From Erwinia psidii (GTDB taxonomy: Bacteria > Pseudomonadota > Gammaproteobacteria > Enterobacterales > Enterobacteriaceae), in the NCBI RefSeq assembly GCF_003846135.1, contig NZ_RHHM01000010.1, forward strand, positions 104,341 to 168,340: a stretch of 64,000 nt of DNA, given 5' to 3'. Each line of letters begins with the position of its first letter. Within the stretch, counting starts at the first letter, position 1. Of the stretch, positions 51,752 to 60,954 are shown piece by piece. The position numbers and the translations under genes were made by a program. Under the pieces are notes generated by a model. That model was not told where the DNA came from. It saw only the letters and a list, made by a program, of their open reading frames with translations, and made no database searches.

Positions 51752-53243
51752 TGTCTTCAGCGACGTCAATCCAGATAGTCTTCAGTTCGGTGTACTGGTC
51801 GAGTGCGAACGCCGATTTATCACGGCCGCCAAAACCGGACTGCTTATAGCCACCAAATGGCGTGCTGGCATCTCCTTCACCGAAACAGTTCACCGTTACC
51901 GTCCCGGCGCGAATCGCACGGGATACCCGAATGGCGCGATTAAGCTTGCCGGTATAGACCGATGCCGCCAGTCCGTAAGGTGTGTCATTGGCCAGAGCAA
52001 TGGCTTCGGCCTCCGTTTTGAAAGTGGTGACACAGAGCACCGGGCCGAAAATCTCTTCCCGGAACAGTGCGCTTTCAGGCGTTACGCCATCGATCACCGT
52101 AGGCTGCACGTAGGCGCCCTGATCGGTATTGCCACCATGCAGTACGCGTAAACCTTCCTGATGCGCCATGTCGAGGTAACTGCTTACCTTGCTGAAATGC
52201 TCCGGGGAGATCATCGTGCCCAACCGGTTGCCCGGATCGAGCGGATTACCCATGGTCCAGTGGCCGATTTGCTCTGCCATCTCAGCAAGCAGAGCCTCCT
52301 TCACCTCTTCCTGTACCAGCAGGCGCGAGGTAGCAGAGCAGTTCTCACCCATGTTCCAGAACGCACCGTTAAGCACGTGCGCGGCCACCGTAGCTAAATC
52401 GTCAGCGTCGTTAAACACCAGGGCAGGATTTTTACCGCCGCATTCCAGCACCACCTTTTTCAGATTTGACTCTGCGGCATAGTGCAGGAAGCGACGCCCG
52501 GTCACCGTGGAGCCGGTAAAGCTCACCATATCGATATCCGGGTGCAAACCTATTGGCTCCCCCACGGCTTTTCCGGTGCCGGTGACAATATTCAGCACGC
52601 CCGCCGGCACACCCGCTTCAAAGGCCAGTTCAGCCACTCGCAGCGAGGTTAGTGATGTCTGCTCCGCCGGTTTTACCACCACGGAACAACCGGCAGCCAG
52701 CGCCGGGCCAATTTTCCAGGCCAGCATCAGCAACGGAAAGTTCCACGGCAGGACACAGCCCACCACGCCAATCGGTTCACGCACCACCAGCGCGAGGGCG
52801 TTGCCTGCCGGCGCCGTGTGGTCGTAAAGCTTGTCGATGGCTTCCGCATGCCACTTCAGCACGTGGATCGCCTCCGGCACGTCCACCGCCAGACACTCGC
52901 TGACCGGCTTGCCACTGTCGAGACTTTCCAGAACCGCAAGGGATTCAAGCTCTTGTTCCATCAAAGTAGCCAGGTTAAGCAGCACAGCTTTACGCTCACC
53001 CGGAGCCAGTTTGTTCCAGCTACCGGAGGTAAAGGCTGCGCGAGCTGCACTCACTGCTACATTCACATCAGATGCATCACAGGCAGCAATATTAACGATG
53101 GCTTCGCCGGTTGCCGGATTGTGCGTGGTCAGCGTGTTCCCTGAAGACGCAGGGACAAAACGACCATTGATAAACGCCTTGTTCGGCAGCGGAAGATTGT
53201 GCGCAAGACGCGTAACGTCATTCAGGGTCTGAAGCTGTTTCAT
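51744..53243 (-). CDS. NAD(P)-dependent aldehyde dehydrogenase (PuuC-like)
   Basis: The 499-residue enzyme has catalytic Cys302 (GENCSATSR) and general base Glu268 (LECGGKNP), as well as the N-terminal VLPWNFPLLM and the FTGST cofactor motif. It is closest by eye to gamma-glutamyl-gamma-aminobutyraldehyde dehydrogenase PuuC, but that subfamily also includes other semialdehyde dehydrogenases. AAGGAGG overlaps the stop of the DapA-family gene nine bases upstream, so the two are coupled. In a DAO-DapA-ALDH pathway it would oxidise the semialdehyde (for example alpha-ketoglutaric semialdehyde) released by the lyase/deaminase. Confidence 0.88.
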   Translation of the reverse strand: MKQLQTLNDVTRLAHNLPLPNKAFINGRFVPASSGNTLTTHNPATGEAIVNIAACDASDVNVAVSAARAAFTSGSWNKLAPGERKAVLLNLATLMEQELESLAVLESLDSGKPVSECLAVDVPEAIHVLKWHAEAIDKLYDHTAPAGNALALVVREPIGVVGCVLPWNFPLLMLAWKIGPALAAGCSVVVKPAEQTSLTSLRVAELAFEAGVPAGVLNIVTGTGKAVGEPIGLHPDIDMVSFTGSTVTGRRFLHYAAESNLKKVVLECGGKNPALVFNDADDLATVAAHVLNGAFWNMGENCSATSRLLVQEEVKEALLAEMAEQIGHWTMGNPLDPGNRLGTMISPEHFSKVSSYLDMAHQEGLRVLHGGNTDQGAYVQPTVIDGVTPESALFREEIFGPVLCVTTFKTEAEAIALANDTPYGLAASVYTGKLNRAIRVSRAIRAGTVTVNCFGEGDASTPFGGYKQSGFGGRDKSAFALDQYTELKTIWIDVAEDND

Positions 53244-53252
53244 TCTGCCTCC

Positions 53253-54155
53253 TTACGCCGCTGTAACTGCAGCCACGTTGCGTTTCACATCGGCAATCAC
53301 CGTCTTCAACTGCGCTTTTTCTTCATCATCCAGGTTCTGTAGCGGCGCGCGGACCTGGCCTGAAGTCAGGCCATTCAGTTCACAGCCGTAGCGGATAGAC
53401 TGTACAAACTTGCCGCCGTCGAGGAAGTTCATCAGTGGCATCATCGCCGTCATGATCTTGCGACCTTTCTCGACGTTTTTTTCCACCACGCAGGCCTCAT
53501 ACAGTGCGACGTGTTCACGTGGAATAAAGTTGGAACCGGCACACACCCAGCTTCGTGCGCCCCAGGCAAAGAACTCCAGCGCCTGATCGTCCCAACCGCA
53601 GGAGAGTGCGATGTTCGGAAATTTGCAGGCCAGAAGATGCAGGTTATTGAAATCACCGGAGCTTTCTTTAATTGCCACCACGTTAGGCGAGCGACTCACC
53701 TCGCGGAAGTAGCTTTCACCCATGGTGATCCCCATACGTCCCGGATAGTTGTAGAGCATGATCGGCAGCTGCGCGGCTTTATCCACCGTGAGCGCATGAT
53801 GAGCATTTTCCAGTTCGGTGGGCAGCGCGTACGGTGGCGAGGTTACGAGAATGGCATCGGCTTTGATTTCGCGGGCGTGTTTCGCGTAGTCCACCGCATC
53901 TTCAGTGCGGATAGCACCCGTACCGACAACCAGCGGGAGGCGGTTGCCGATGACCTGACGCGCATGTTCAGCCAGCGCCTTACGCTCTTTGGCGCTCTGG
54001 GCGTAGTATTCACCCGTCGAGCCGCCGATGATGATGCCGTGCACGCGGTGTTCGATCAGAGACTCCAGAACATCCGCAAAGCGGGCAAAATCGATGCTGC
54101 CATCGGCTGCGTAAGGGGTAATTGCCGGGGTATAGATACCTTCAAATGTCAACAC
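53253..54155 (-). CDS. DapA-family (dihydrodipicolinate synthase-like) lyase/deaminase
   Basis: The 300-residue TIM-barrel aldolase has the Schiff-base Lys163 (AIKESSG), the Tyr of the catalytic triad in LYNYPGR (Tyr135) and the carboxylate-binding GGSTGE (44-49). It is not the lysine-pathway DapA, because it heads a catabolic operon. Members of this family include pyrroline-4-hydroxy-2-carboxylate deaminase and 2-keto-3-deoxy acid aldolases. The start is GTG at 54155, with GGAGG five bases upstream. A TTG one codon later is an alternative. It is followed at nine bases by the aldehyde dehydrogenase. Confidence 0.87.
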   Translation of the reverse strand: MLTFEGIYTPAITPYAADGSIDFARFADVLESLIEHRVHGIIIGGSTGEYYAQSAKERKALAEHARQVIGNRLPLVVGTGAIRTEDAVDYAKHAREIKADAILVTSPPYALPTELENAHHALTVDKAAQLPIMLYNYPGRMGITMGESYFREVSRSPNVVAIKESSGDFNNLHLLACKFPNIALSCGWDDQALEFFAWGARSWVCAGSNFIPREHVALYEACVVEKNVEKGRKIMTAMMPLMNFLDGGKFVQSIRYGCELNGLTSGQVRAPLQNLDDEEKAQLKTVIADVKRNVAAVTAA

Positions 54156-54266
54156 GATAACCTCCAGGGGAATTCATGACCATGACTGTTTTCTCAGCAG
54201 CATAACAGGCTGCATTTGTTAAACATTTGCATGCAGGTGTGAAAGCGGTCAATGAATGAATATTTT

Positions 54267-54276
54267 TTGTATACAT
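54267..54276 (-). promoter_or_regulatory. Putative GntR operator upstream of the DapA-ALDH operon
   Basis: TTGTATACAT is identical to the site at 50549-50558 read on the minus strand and lies 112 bases from the GTG start. It sits between the divergent DapA-family gene and yddG and could influence both. The whole intergenic region (54156-54539) is AT-rich and has no other gene. Confidence 0.7.
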
Positions 54277-54539
54277 AAAAAATACAAAACAAATACCTGT
54301 AAATAGTAAATTTCTACATCTTTAGATAATTTAATCGTTATTTTTCATATCATTATGTTTTTATTTTTTGAGTGATAATTTTCTACATGATTTCAGATAA
54401 CGATCACAATCCGAAGTTATCGTCCCAAAAGACGTATTTACAGCGTTGAGATGGAGGCATAGCTTTAAGGCAGAATTTAACCTGAATTTAACAGTCAACC
54501 GTGTTGGTTGTGATGTAAATGTAAACAGAGGTGCAGGGT

Positions 54540-55457
54540 ATGCCCCAGAAGAAAGCGACACTCATCGGACTGATAGCTATCCTGCTGTGGAGCGCGATCG
54601 TTGGTCTGATTAAAAGCGTGAGTGAAGGCTTTGGCCCGGTGGGAGGTGCGGCACTGATATATACCTGTAGCTCAGTCTTACTGCTGTTTACGGCTGGTTT
54701 CCCGAAGCTTCGACAGTTCCCTGGGCGTTACCTGATTCTGGGCAGCGTTCTGTTTGTCTGCTACGAGCTCTGTCTGTCACTGTCGTTGGGCTTCACCCAT
54801 TCTGGTCGTCAGGCTATCGAAGTCGGGATGGTGAATTATCTCTGGCCAAGCATAACCATTTTGCTGGCGGTGATCGTTAACCGCCAAAAGACCAGCCCGC
54901 TTATTATTCCGGGCGTCATTTTGGCCATCGCCGGAATTTGCCGGGTATTGGGGGGTGACCAGGGTTTCTCTTTCAGTGAGATGGCAAATAATGTAATGGA
55001 AAACCCGCTCAGCTACGGTCTGGCTTTTAGCGGAGCTATTATCTGGGCAATATATTGTGTGATAACGAAAATTATTGCGAAAGGCAATAACGGTATCACG
55101 CTGTTTTTTATTTTAACCGCCCTGACACTGTGGGTGAAATACCTGAGCTCGCCGCAGCCTGAATTTGTGCTTTCATGGCATGCGTGGATTAGCCTGCTGT
55201 TGGCTGCTGTCGCCATGGGCTTTGGCTATGCGGCATGGAACCTCGGGATATTACACGGTAACGTGACGATTCTGGCGGCAGCCTCCTATTTTATCCCGAT
55301 TATCTCAGCGGTACTGGCCGCGTTTATGCTGAATTCACACCTCACGTTCTCTTTCTGGCAAGGCACCGCCATGGTCAGTCTTGGCTCGCTGTGCTGCTGG
55401 TGGTCTACCCGTAGTGGAACAGAAAAAAAATTACCCGCTGTAAATGAGAATAAATAA
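54540..55457 (+). CDS. yddG: YddG aromatic amino acid exporter (DMT/EamA family)
   Basis: The ten-helix inner-membrane protein (305 residues) follows E. coli YddG closely from the start (MPQKKATLIGLIAILLWSA, then VGLIKSVSEGFGPVGGAA) to the end (LTFSFWQGTAMVSLGSLCCWWSTR). YddG exports aromatic amino acids and their analogues. The ATG at 54540 reproduces the family start. A GTG at 54531 would add only three residues. It is divergent from the DapA-family gene across about 380 bases. Confidence 0.9.
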   Translation: MPQKKATLIGLIAILLWSAIVGLIKSVSEGFGPVGGAALIYTCSSVLLLFTAGFPKLRQFPGRYLILGSVLFVCYELCLSLSLGFTHSGRQAIEVGMVNYLWPSITILLAVIVNRQKTSPLIIPGVILAIAGICRVLGGDQGFSFSEMANNVMENPLSYGLAFSGAIIWAIYCVITKIIAKGNNGITLFFILTALTLWVKYLSSPQPEFVLSWHAWISLLLAAVAMGFGYAAWNLGILHGNVTILAAASYFIPIISAVLAAFMLNSHLTFSFWQGTAMVSLGSLCCWWSTRSGTEKKLPAVNENK

Positions 55458-55718
55458 CACACTAATAAAAATATCTTTTCCGACTATCCTGCACCAGAGG
55501 AGTATTTACCATGAACCGCCAGAAATAACAGAAACGATTAATAATTGAGATCGCTTTATCTGTTCTGGATAACGTTTTAACGATCTTACCTGACCTACAT
55601 CTATTCCGTGATCGATTGATTAACGGCACTGGTTTCGTGTGCCTGTAATACGCCTTTACTGCTTATCAGGCTGTTACGCCAGTTAATTCAACGATGTCGG
55701 TGAACGACAGGAGTTACC

Positions 55719-57104
55719 ATGTCAAATACCATTTCTGTAGAAGACGTTCCGCTTAATCGTTTTCATCGGTTGCTAACCGTACGTTCAGGCGGTGGATCCT
55801 TTGTTGATGGCTATGTATTAAGCATTATCGGCATCGCCATGATGAAAGTCTCACCCGCGTTACATCTCAGCGCCTTCTGGGAAGGGCTTATTGCCGCCTC
55901 CGCGCTGATCGGAATCTTCTTCGGCGGCTTTATCGGTGGCGCCCTGACCGATCGTCTGGGTCGACGCGTACTCTATTTCGTCGGCCCGACATTGTTTATC
56001 GGCTTCTCCCTCGCGCAATATTGGGTGCAAAGCGGCGAGATGTTGTTTGTGCTGCGCTTTATGAACGGGGTTGCCGTCGGGATTGAATACCCCGTAGCCA
56101 CCGCTTTTCTGGTAGAGTTTTTGCCAAAGAAAAACCGTGGCCCTTGCCTCGCCATATTGACCATCCTGTGGTTCGCGGGTGCCGCTACCGCCTATCTGGC
56201 AGGTGAAGTGCTCCTCAACGTTGGCGGGCCTGACGCCTGGCGCCTTACGCTTGCCAGCACCGCCGTGATTGGCCTCATTCTCTTCCTTGTGCGTCTGGGT
56301 ACGCCTGAGTCACCACGCTGGCTAATGAGTAAAGGGCGCCATGCCGAAGCAGAAACCATTATTCGTCGTGTCTATGGACCTGAATTTGGTCTGGATAACT
56401 TACCCCTACAGGCAGAGAGCAAAAATCTCTCCTTTGCCAATCTGCTCCATTCGGGTTACGGCAAGCGCATGGCGTTTGTGACCGTTTTCTGGACATGTTC
56501 AGTCATCCCGGTCTTTGCCGTCTATGCCTTTGCGCCTAAAGTTCTTGAGGCACTGCACCTGACAGGACGCTGGGCATCTTATGGATCTGTTGCTATCACC
56601 CTGCTGTTTGTGGTGGGCTGCGTTATCGCAACCCGTCTGGTCAACACCCTCGGGCGTCGTAAACTGTTACTGCACAGTTTTCTGTGGTCTGGTCTGGCGC
56701 TGCTGCTGTTAGGCTTCCTGCGCGATGGGCCGTCTGCGCTAATATTCCTGATGTTTGGCCTTTACTCGCTGTTCATTGGTGGTGCACAGGTGCTGCAACT
56801 GGTTTATCCAAATGAAATTTTCCCAACGGAGATCCGCGCCGGTGCCGTGGGTATCGGCACTTCTTTGTCGCGAATCGGTGCCGCGGTGGGTACCTGGCTG
56901 GTGCCTGTTTCACTTCAGAGCCTTGGGATTGGTCCAACAATGTATATTGCTGCAGCCATCACCTTCCTTGGCCTGATTGTGTCGTGGTTCATGGCGCCGG
57001 AGACCAATGCCCGCAGCCTCGAGGATGCCGCTTCGCTGGAGGAAGGGTGTCCACGTGACAACGCCTCTGTGCAGGTGGTCATGCCGAAACGAAATAGCAT
57101 TTAA
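55719..57104 (+). CDS. MFS transporter of the sugar/metabolite porter family
   Basis: The 461-residue protein has twelve membrane segments and the SP-family marks: GGALTDRLGRR between helices 2 and 3, GVAVGIEYPVATAFLVEFLPKKNRG around helix 4, TPESPRWLMSKGR after helix 6 and VNTLGRRKLL between helices 8 and 9. It has an AGGAG ribosome binding site. The substrate cannot be inferred. It converges on a GlxA-type AraC regulator, which may or may not control it. A palindrome between the two probably ends both transcripts. Confidence 0.85.
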   Translation: MSNTISVEDVPLNRFHRLLTVRSGGGSFVDGYVLSIIGIAMMKVSPALHLSAFWEGLIAASALIGIFFGGFIGGALTDRLGRRVLYFVGPTLFIGFSLAQYWVQSGEMLFVLRFMNGVAVGIEYPVATAFLVEFLPKKNRGPCLAILTILWFAGAATAYLAGEVLLNVGGPDAWRLTLASTAVIGLILFLVRLGTPESPRWLMSKGRHAEAETIIRRVYGPEFGLDNLPLQAESKNLSFANLLHSGYGKRMAFVTVFWTCSVIPVFAVYAFAPKVLEALHLTGRWASYGSVAITLLFVVGCVIATRLVNTLGRRKLLLHSFLWSGLALLLLGFLRDGPSALIFLMFGLYSLFIGGAQVLQLVYPNEIFPTEIRAGAVGIGTSLSRIGAAVGTWLVPVSLQSLGIGPTMYIAAAITFLGLIVSWFMAPETNARSLEDAASLEEGCPRDNASVQVVMPKRNSI

Positions 57105-57114
57105 AAACTTTTGT

Positions 57115-57137
57115 CGGGTCAGCATGATGCTAACCCG
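57115..57137. terminator. Bidirectional terminator between MFS and GlxA-type genes
   Basis: CGGGT-C-AGCAT (57115-57125) pairs with ATGCT-A-ACCCG (57127-57137), with one mismatch. It occupies the 47-base gap between two converging genes. Confidence 0.6.
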
Positions 57138-57151
57138 GCCAATAAACTCAT

Positions 57152-58165
57152 TTAATCCTTCACTAACCTTTCCACTTCACGTCGTCTTTTCCTGAACGAA
57201 CTCGGCGTTTCACCGTACTGCTTGCGAAACCATGAAATCAGATGCGAGGCATCGGAAAAGCCCGTAGCACTGGCAATCGCATTGATGCTGTTGCTCGAAT
57301 CCGCCATTAGCTTGCGCGCTTGTTCAAGGCGCATACTGCGCCAGTAAACGGCCGCAGAATGGCCGGTACACTTGGTGAAAATCAGGTTCAGCTGACGAAA
57401 AGTGACACCCGCGAACTCAGCGACATCGCTCAGCGGAATCGGTGAGTCAAGATGATGCTCCATATAGCCAATCACCTTGCTGACCAGTTCGTTTTCATAC
57501 ACATCCGGGGCGTAAAACGGCGTTTTCTGCTTCACCTTACGGATGGACTCTGCGGGGTCGTCTACCAGCAGATATTTTAATACCTTCCGGGAACGTACCA
57601 GGCCACAGTGCTGGCGGATGAGATCCGCCGCTAAGTCGATCGCCGTGCCGCCAGGGCAGGAGATAATGCCGCCGTCTTTAATGTAGGTCTTGTCGATCAC
57701 CGGAATGGCTTTTGGAAATCGCATTCGGAACTCGTCGCGAGTGGTAAAGTGGATCGCACACTGGCGTCCATCCAACAGTCCGGCGTTCCCCGCAACAAAC
57801 GCTCCACTGCACAGGGTGATGATGGGAATGTTTCGCGCATGGAGCTCGCACAACGCCTGCAGCAACCACTCCGGCGGAGTACGAGTCTCTTCAAGCAATC
57901 CCCCCGCCACCACAAAGTAGTCCCACGCTCTTGTAAAATCGAGCGTCACCGTCGGCGATACCGGCAGCCCACAGCTGGCTGTTACCGGCTGATTGTCACA
58001 GGTCATCCACTCCCAGCGGCAAAAGATCTGCCGACTGGAGAATGATTCGTCCGCCGCAAAACGCAAAGACTCTACCAGCCCGGCGACAGAGGCCAGAGTG
58101 AACTGACGCATCAGCAAGAAACCGATGGTCAAATCCGGTTTAGGTTCAACGTGGGTGAAGGGCAT
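57152..58165 (-). CDS. GlxA-family AraC transcriptional regulator
   Basis: The 337-residue regulator has an N-terminal DJ-1/PfpI-like domain (about 15-190) with the nucleophile-elbow Cys in TLCSGAFVAG. A C-terminal AraC/XylS double helix-turn-helix follows (about 235-330; PLSDVAEFAGVTFRQLNLIF and SINAIASATGFSDASHLISWFRKQYG). Members sense small nitrogen compounds such as betaine, carnitine or arginine derivatives. The ligand here is unknown. The gene lies between an MFS transporter and another AraC regulator. Confidence 0.9.
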   Translation of the reverse strand: MPFTHVEPKPDLTIGFLLMRQFTLASVAGLVESLRFAADESFSSRQIFCRWEWMTCDNQPVTASCGLPVSPTVTLDFTRAWDYFVVAGGLLEETRTPPEWLLQALCELHARNIPIITLCSGAFVAGNAGLLDGRQCAIHFTTRDEFRMRFPKAIPVIDKTYIKDGGIISCPGGTAIDLAADLIRQHCGLVRSRKVLKYLLVDDPAESIRKVKQKTPFYAPDVYENELVSKVIGYMEHHLDSPIPLSDVAEFAGVTFRQLNLIFTKCTGHSAAVYWRSMRLEQARKLMADSSNSINAIASATGFSDASHLISWFRKQYGETPSSFRKRRREVERLVKD

Positions 58166-58531
58166 TACACGGTCTCCTGCAATCTACCAGGCTTGCGGCG
58201 ACAGTTCGCCTGGTCAGTTTAGCAACGCACTTTTACTCATGTAGTCGATTACGGTTATCTCAACCCCGACGCGATTGTACCGCTTCTGCCGATCGCTGGT
58301 AGTAGATTCTACCAGATGGCCCCGCAGGGAGTGATCTGCTCCCCGTTGGTTAGCATGCATCGATACATGCAACGCTCATTAAACTCACGGTACAAAGCGG
58401 ACCACCTTACTCCCTCGGTGACGGCCAGTCGCCTGAAACAACACCATTCCATGTTGCAGTGCCCGGTCGTCGCCTTACTTCCTCTCGCTGGTTTTTCTAT
58501 GTTACTTTCATTTTTTTTCAGAAAGAAAACG
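58166..58531. promoter_or_regulatory. Divergent intergenic region between two AraC-type regulators
   Basis: About 365 bases without a supported gene. An upstream extension of the right-hand regulator frame is open back to 58316, but it looks non-coding and lacks a ribosome binding site. Confidence 0.4.
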
Positions 58532-59299
58532 ATGACAACGAGCACTCAGTTTAACTTCTCCACGCGCCCATTGATTCCTTTGGCCCATGATTATCCTCAC
58601 GGCGCAACTGAACCCTGGCACAGCCATGATTGTGCACAGTTACTGCATACGTTGAGTGGTGTGGTCAGGGTTGAAACAGAGCAGGGATATTGGATTGTCC
58701 CACCCAGCCGTGGCGTATGGCTGCCAGCCGGAACCCATCATCGTCTGCAAGTCACAGGGAAGGTTGCCGCCAGAACGTTGTTTATCGATCCTTATGCCCG
58801 GGCTGACTTACCTGCCGTTTGTCAGGTTGTGCAGGTTTCTGATTTGCTACGGGAACTGATCGTTAATTCGTTTTCGTTGCCCGCGCATTACGATGCCGGA
58901 ACCCGAGAGGAAAGAGTCTACGAGCTTATCCTTGATGAGATCCGCGTGATGGATGTGCTGCCGTTTAATCTTACGGAACCGCAAACACTCGCGCTACAGA
59001 CGCTGTGCCACCATATTCAGAACGAACCGGGTAAAGCCTGGACCGCCGCAATGGCCGCAGCCCAGCTCAGCATCAGCGAGAGAACGTTGTTACGGCAATT
59101 TCGCAAACAAACGGGTCTTTCGTTCGGTGAGTGGGTGCGGCGTGCAAAACTGCTGATTGCGCTGACTTACCTTGCTCAGGGGCATTCGGTTTTACGTGTG
59201 GCTCTCGACCTCGGGTATGAAAGCCACAGTGCATTCAGCGCCATGTTTCGTCGTACACTGGGGGTTTCCCCAAGTGATTACTTTCAGTCACGCGATTAA
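58532..59299 (+). CDS. AraC-family regulator with N-terminal cupin (NimR-like)
   Basis: From the ATG at 58532 the protein has 255 residues. An N-terminal AraC-type cupin (EPWHSHDCAQLLHTLSG..., WLPAGTHHRL) precedes a C-terminal double helix-turn-helix (AAAQLSISERTLLRQFRKQTGLSFGEW and SVLRVALDLGYESHSAFSAMFRRTLGVSP). This is the layout of E. coli NimR (YeaM) and its relatives, which often regulate an adjacent exporter. Here the left neighbour is a GlxA-type regulator and the right neighbour a convergent leuA-like gene, whose coding end it overlaps by four bases. Confidence 0.88.
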   Translation: MTTSTQFNFSTRPLIPLAHDYPHGATEPWHSHDCAQLLHTLSGVVRVETEQGYWIVPPSRGVWLPAGTHHRLQVTGKVAARTLFIDPYARADLPAVCQVVQVSDLLRELIVNSFSLPAHYDAGTREERVYELILDEIRVMDVLPFNLTEPQTLALQTLCHHIQNEPGKAWTAAMAAAQLSISERTLLRQFRKQTGLSFGEWVRRAKLLIALTYLAQGHSVLRVALDLGYESHSAFSAMFRRTLGVSPSDYFQSRD

Positions 59300-60954
59300 A
59301 GCGGCAAGGCGTTAAGCAACGCCTGCAATGACGAGCGCGCAACATCGTTGTCGATGCAGACACCCCAGCGGCTTTCGCCGTTTGCAAACGTACAGCGAAT
59401 ATAGGCCACCGAGCGGCTCTCGTTGTGCCTGCCAAGGGTATGTTCATGATAGTCTTCAATCGCGAAAGCGAACTTGAACTGCGATTTAAGTGCATCGGCC
59501 GCAGCAGAAAGCAATCCATTACCTTTGCCGTTTAACGGAATGATTCCTTCGGCTGTCTCAATCCGCGCACAAAGCGAATTTCTACCGTCTTCCAGGCTTT
59601 CACTGCGGTACTCCAGCAATGGCCACCCGGTGGTTTGATGGCGAATATATAACATGCGGAACAAGTGCCAGATATCAGCCAGCGTCATTTCGTGCCCCCC
59701 GCGATCGGTCTGCCTCTGCACGTGCTGGCTAAAGTCCTGCTGCAAGCGGCGCGGCAGTTTAAGACCGTGATTTTGTTCCAGTATCCATGCAGCCCCACTT
59801 TTTCCTGACTGGCTATTGACGCGAATAACCGCTTCGTAGCTGCAGCCAATGTCGTTCGGATCGACCGGAAGATAAGGCATCTCCCAGCGCTCGGCTGCGG
59901 ATTGTTGCCGGGCCGTGAATCCCTTTTTGATCGCGTCCTGGTGTGAGCCAGAAAAAGCAGTAAAAGCGAGTTTTCCCGCATAAGGATGGCGGGGATGAAC
60001 GGGCAATTGGTTACATTGTTCGACGCGCTCAACGACGTGTTTCATATCACTGAAATTAAGCTTTGGGGAAATCCCCTGGCTGTAGAGATTCATGCCCAGC
60101 GTGACCAGACACACATTCCCGGTCCGTTCTCCGTTACCAAACAGACACCCCTCTACGCGATCGGCGCCTGCGAGCATGGCCAGCTCCGCGCTGGCGACAC
60201 CGCATCCGCGATCGTTATGCGGGTGCACGCTGATACATACGGCGTCGCGTCGTGAAAAATGGCGGCAAAAATACTCGATCTGGTCGGCATACACATTCGG
60301 CGTATTGACCTCGACGGTCGCCGGCAGATTAATGATCATCGGTCGTTCAGGGGAGGGTTCCCAGACATCGGCCACCGCCTCACAAATTTGCAGGGCGAAA
60401 TCAGGCTCAGTAAAACAAAATGTCTCCGGGGAGTATTCATAACTCCACTTAGTCTGCGGATTGGCTTCACACAGCGCACGAATTTTTTGTGTTGCACTGA
60501 CGGCCAGTTGGATGATTTCTTCTTTGCTTTGACGGAACACCAGTTGACGGAACAGTGGGGCAGTGGCGTTATACAGATGCACCGTCGCGCTATCTGCACC
60601 ATCAAGTGAGGCGAAGGTCCGTTCAATCAGGTCAGGACGCGCCTGCGTTAACACCTGAATCGTGACATCTTTGGGTATCAGGTTGTCTTCAATCAGTTGT
60701 CGAACAAACTGGAAATCCGTCGCTGAAGCCGCCGGAAATGCCACTTCAATCTCCTTAAAGCCGCATTTGAGCAACAGCTCCCAGAAACGTAATTTACGCG
60801 CCGAATCCATCGGTTCTGCCAGCGCCTGATTGCCGTCGCGCAGATCGGTGGAAAGCCAACGCGGGGCGTGGGTCAGCTGTTTATTCGGCCACTGACGATC
60901 GGGCAGAATAACAGGGGCATGTGGGGAATATTTGCGCGATGGCTCTTGTAACAT
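59296..60954 (-). CDS. leuA: 2-isopropylmalate synthase, long LeuA type
   Basis: LeuA condenses acetyl-CoA with 2-oxoisovalerate at the start of leucine synthesis. The 552-residue protein belongs to the long LeuA class. The DRE-TIM catalytic barrel has STDLRDGNQAL and the metal ligands in SVHPHNDRGCG, and NGERTGNVCL closes the active site. A C-terminal allosteric regulatory domain follows (LNGKGNGLLSAAADAL...). The ATG at 60954 follows AAAGGAGAGA. An upstream in-frame start at 61080 was rejected. It stands alone, without leuBCD, so it is either an additional copy or a homologue acting on another 2-oxo acid. Confidence 0.88.
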   Translation of the reverse strand: MLQEPSRKYSPHAPVILPDRQWPNKQLTHAPRWLSTDLRDGNQALAEPMDSARKLRFWELLLKCGFKEIEVAFPAASATDFQFVRQLIEDNLIPKDVTIQVLTQARPDLIERTFASLDGADSATVHLYNATAPLFRQLVFRQSKEEIIQLAVSATQKIRALCEANPQTKWSYEYSPETFCFTEPDFALQICEAVADVWEPSPERPMIINLPATVEVNTPNVYADQIEYFCRHFSRRDAVCISVHPHNDRGCGVASAELAMLAGADRVEGCLFGNGERTGNVCLVTLGMNLYSQGISPKLNFSDMKHVVERVEQCNQLPVHPRHPYAGKLAFTAFSGSHQDAIKKGFTARQQSAAERWEMPYLPVDPNDIGCSYEAVIRVNSQSGKSGAAWILEQNHGLKLPRRLQQDFSQHVQRQTDRGGHEMTLADIWHLFRMLYIRHQTTGWPLLEYRSESLEDGRNSLCARIETAEGIIPLNGKGNGLLSAAADALKSQFKFAFAIEDYHEHTLGRHNESRSVAYIRCTFANGESRWGVCIDNDVARSSLQALLNALPL

